Shown piece by piece: positions 3,988-5,278 of a DNA stretch of 5,278 nt (the first letter of the stretch is position 1; the number at the start of each line of letters is the position of its first letter). Source of the stretch: UBA1435 sp041663285. GTDB taxonomy: Bacteria; Patescibacteriota; Microgenomatia; UBA12405. Location of the stretch: NCBI GenBank assembly GCA_041663285.1, contig JBAZSP010000037.1:1-5278 (forward strand), in the 5' to 3' direction. Both the position numbers and the translations under genes were made by a program. The notes beneath the pieces are model-generated. The model made no database searches, was not told the DNA's origin, and saw nothing but the letters and a program-made list of their open reading frames with translations.

Positions 3988-4016
3988 AACTTAGCATACC
4001 ACCCCCGAAAAGTCAA
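3988..4016 (-). promoter_or_regulatory. Promoter upstream of the 3D-domain gene
   Basis: On the minus strand TTGACT (4016-4011), a 17-base spacer and TAAGTT (3993-3988), with TG one base before the -10 as in extended -10 promoters. It diverges from the plus-strand promoter at 4048-4076, with 31 bases between the two -35 elements. The stretch 3842-4145 holds only these promoters, the leader hairpin and the two leaders. A second possible -10 (TTATAC) lies just before the ATG of the 3D-domain gene, with no good -35. Confidence 0.6.
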
Positions 4017-4047
4017 CCGCTATGCTTTGGGCTGACAAAATTTGCTG

Positions 4048-4076
4048 TTGACATAAATTAATAAAAATAATATAGT
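4048..4076 (+). promoter_or_regulatory. Consensus promoter of the putative lipoprotein gene
   Basis: TTGACA (4048-4053), a 17-base spacer and TATAGT (4071-4076): a perfect -35 and a near-perfect -10. The expected start is near 4083, giving a 60-base leader with a small hairpin (GGGC-TAAGC-GCCC, 4112-4124) and the ribosome site inside a CTCCCGGGAG palindrome (4130-4139). Confidence 0.8.
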
Positions 4077-4145
4077 ATGAAATTCTTATTATCCGTTCTG
4101 TCTTAAAAATCGGGCTAAGCGCCCTAAAACTCCCGGGAGGACAAG

Positions 4146-4697
4146 ATGGAAAGACTACCTTTATTGGTCGCTATCGTGATGCTGATCGTGAACACCGGCT
4201 GTTCTTTCGGACCGAACTACAAACGGGGTTTCGTAAAGAACGACAACGTCGAAATCATTTCGTGGGAAGACCGCGATTATGGGATCCTCCGTCCTTCAGC
4301 CGGAATTCCAGAGATTCTCGGTGCAGAGGCCAACCTTCGGGTAGCCACGGCAAATGCCGAACTTACACGGGCTCTGGCGAAAAGTATTGAGCGCAATGGT
4401 GCGGCAACAGCCACCAACACCAAACTTCCCGGAGCCTACGGTAAGGCGATGTACTTTGGTCTTTTTATGAACCACCGGGACCATATTGTCAGCGTAGTCA
4501 ACCCAGATTTTAGCGTGCCTGCCGTACCGATCGAGCCGGGCGGATATATCTTTCTTCCCGTAAAAACAATTCCGGAAATAGTCTACATGCAATACGAAGG
4601 GGAAAAAACGCTGCGAAAGGCGAAGGTCTTCAAAAAAAGAAAGGAATACAATGGAGTTACGGCGGAATTTGGAGCCGTGATAAAACACGATTACTGA
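4146..4697 (+). CDS. Putative lipoprotein of unknown function, 183 residues
   Basis: Not recognised beyond its export signal. The N-terminus has one Arg, a hydrophobic core (LPLLVAIVMLIV, residues 4-15) and a lipobox-like end NTGC with Cys at 19. The -3 position is Asn instead of the usual Leu/Val/Ile, so lipid attachment is likely but not certain. The mature part is polar: a helical stretch about 58-84 (EANLRVATANAELTRALAKS), a Pro-rich beta-like segment (116-145) and a Lys/Arg-rich region (150-165). No catalytic motif is visible. The ATG at 4146 has a very strong ribosome site (GGGAGG, 5 bases before it), and the gene has its own consensus promoter and perfect terminator. Codons look richer in G and C than in its neighbours, suggesting a different history. 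If lipidated, it would be a substrate of the LspA encoded in this window. Confidence 0.75.
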   Translation: MERLPLLVAIVMLIVNTGCSFGPNYKRGFVKNDNVEIISWEDRDYGILRPSAGIPEILGAEANLRVATANAELTRALAKSIERNGAATATNTKLPGAYGKAMYFGLFMNHRDHIVSVVNPDFSVPAVPIEPGGYIFLPVKTIPEIVYMQYEGEKTLRKAKVFKKRKEYNGVTAEFGAVIKHDY

Positions 4698-4716
4698 AAA
4701 CCGCCCAACGAAACAC

Positions 4717-4746
4717 AAAAGGAAAGTCTGGCGACTTTCCTTTTTT
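4717..4746 (+). terminator. Bidirectional intrinsic terminator
   Basis: A 12-bp perfect stem (AAAAGGAAAGTC, 4717-4728, with 4733-4744) with a TGGC loop ends in TTTTTT on the plus strand, 19 bases past the putative lipoprotein stop. On the minus strand the same stem ends in TTTTG, 17 bases past the pilin-like gene, so it serves both convergent units. Confidence 0.9.
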
Positions 4747-4763
4747 CATTGATGTTTGTCGAT

Positions 4764-5189
4764 TTATGGAATAATTTCAGTCGGAACGGTCGTATTATTT
4801 GAGCCGCTTGTCGTTTTGCCCAAAGCCTTAAAGACAAAGTAGGTGATTGAGTAAGCAGCAATTATGATTATCAGGCCGATTACCGCTGTCCTGATGGTGT
4901 CTCTGGCTTTGGTGACTTTCTGCTCATCTCCCGCTGCCGTCATCCAGTTGTAGCCGGCCAAGATCAAAAGAATAATAAAAATAATACCAAGCAGGCCAAG
5001 AAATGCCTGTATAACCATCGCTATGATGGAGCCGATGGAAGTGACCTCATAACCGGCGGCCAGTTGCGTTTTTACCGATTGGTCTGACATCTTGCCGGTC
5101 ACATCAGAACTCAGTATGGCCGCCTTTGCCAGTAAAGGGAAAAAAATCATTAAAAAAACAAAAATTGTCAGAAAATATTTTTTTCTCAT
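4764..5189 (-). CDS. Type IV secretion pilin-like two-helix membrane protein
   Basis: The layout is that of TrbC/VirB2-like T4SS pilins, common as tandem genes in candidate-phyla genomes. From the ATG at 5189 the protein has 141 residues: a cleavable signal peptide (residues 1-23, ending LLAKA before AIL), a short polar segment (27-50), helix 1 (52-78) ending in GYNWMTAAGDEQKVTKARDT, helix 2 (101-121) and a Ser/Thr/Asn tail. The loop with GYNWM and the charged AAGDEQKV-KAR segment is the best family mark. A longer reading from 5225 starts with TTG and lies inside the upstream gene. The ATG overlaps that gene's stop as ATGA, which supports 5189 and suggests coupled translation. Whether it forms pili, belongs to a DNA-uptake or secretion machine, or is a simple membrane protein is unknown; no T4SS ATPase is in the window. 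Confidence 0.8.
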   Translation of the reverse strand: MRKKYFLTIFVFLMIFFPLLAKAAILSSDVTGKMSDQSVKTQLAAGYEVTSIGSIIAMVIQAFLGLLGIIFIILLILAGYNWMTAAGDEQKVTKARDTIRTAVIGLIIIIAAYSITYFVFKALGKTTSGSNNTTVPTEIIP

Positions 5190-5278
5190 GAGCTTATTAT
5201 TAGCTTGGCGAAAATAAACATCCAAATTGCATAGGAGCCCAGAATTATAACTAACCCGATAATTGAGGCTCTTAGAGT
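5186..5278 (-). CDS. C-terminal end of a second pilin-like protein (partial)
   Basis: The window edge cuts this gene; only the last 30 codons and the TGA (5188-5186) are present. The fragment reads as one hydrophobic helix beginning TLRASIIGLVIILGSYAIW and ending FAKLIISS. It aligns with helix 2 of the downstream gene (TIRTAVIGLIIIIAAYSITY) without gaps, 12 of 26 positions identical, so the two genes are probably tandem paralogues. Its stop overlaps the next start as ATGA, the usual sign of an operon with coupled translation. Unlike its neighbour it ends a few residues after the helix and has no polar tail. Confidence 0.75.
   Translation of the reverse strand, partial: TLRASIIGLVIILGSYAIWMFIFAKLIISS

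Noticed and set aside
4296..4718. Minus-strand ORF of 140 residues
   Set aside because: Shadow of the lipoprotein-like gene, which has promoter, ribosome site, signal peptide and terminator on the plus strand.
5190..5225. Longer start for the pilin-like gene
   Set aside because: It would use TTG within the upstream paralogue, while the ATG at 5189 forms the ATGA overlap and places the signal peptide at the N-terminus.

Overview
The window reads as a piece of a small, AT-rich bacterial chromosome. The gene content fits the candidate phyla radiation (Patescibacteria, Parcubacteria-like): a short TsaE, a minimal LspA next to a DksA/TraR zinc-finger protein, a secreted 3D-domain protein, two tandem two-helix proteins of the type IV secretion pilin type, a tRNA whose CCA is not encoded, and many starts without a clear Shine-Dalgarno site. 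The lineage is inferred from gene content and was not tested by a search.

Left part (1-1160): tsaE on the plus strand is followed after 24 bases by an unrecognised 117-residue gene. That gene meets a minus-strand 79-residue orphan tail to tail; their stop codons overlap and a perfect inverted repeat sits at the junction. A hairpin with T-runs on both sides (1119-1150) closes the next unit.

Minus-strand dksA-lspA unit (1161-2086): a good sigma70-type promoter (2059-2086), a terminator-like hairpin in the first ~30 bases of the leader, a DksA/TraR-family gene, then lspA 7 bases downstream. The longer lspA reading uses a TTG inside the upstream gene, so I start lspA at 1619.

Non-coding middle (2087-3205): about 1.1 kb without a recognisable protein. 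It holds palindromes, a long GC-capped hairpin, a possible 41-codon minus-strand ORF behind a strong promoter, a plus-strand terminator that matches no plus-strand gene, an AT-rich stretch with a perfect DnaA-box 9-mer between two near-identical palindromes, a 24-base copy of the 3' end of tRNA-Cys, the intact tRNA-Cys with its own promoter and hairpin, and a REP-like inverted repeat.

Right part (3206-5278): a secreted 3D-domain protein on the minus strand, again with a promoter followed at once by a terminator-like hairpin. A divergent consensus promoter drives a plus-strand gene for a putative lipoprotein with a strong ribosome site. That gene converges, through a bidirectional terminator, on a translationally coupled pair of pilin-like genes; the second of the pair runs off the window edge.

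The clearest linked theme is the cell envelope: LspA would mature lipoproteins such as the one at 4146, and the 3D and pilin-like proteins are also exported. The most unusual signals are the terminator-like hairpins placed immediately after minus-strand promoters, the structured 2.2-2.5 kb region and the tRNA-Cys fragment.
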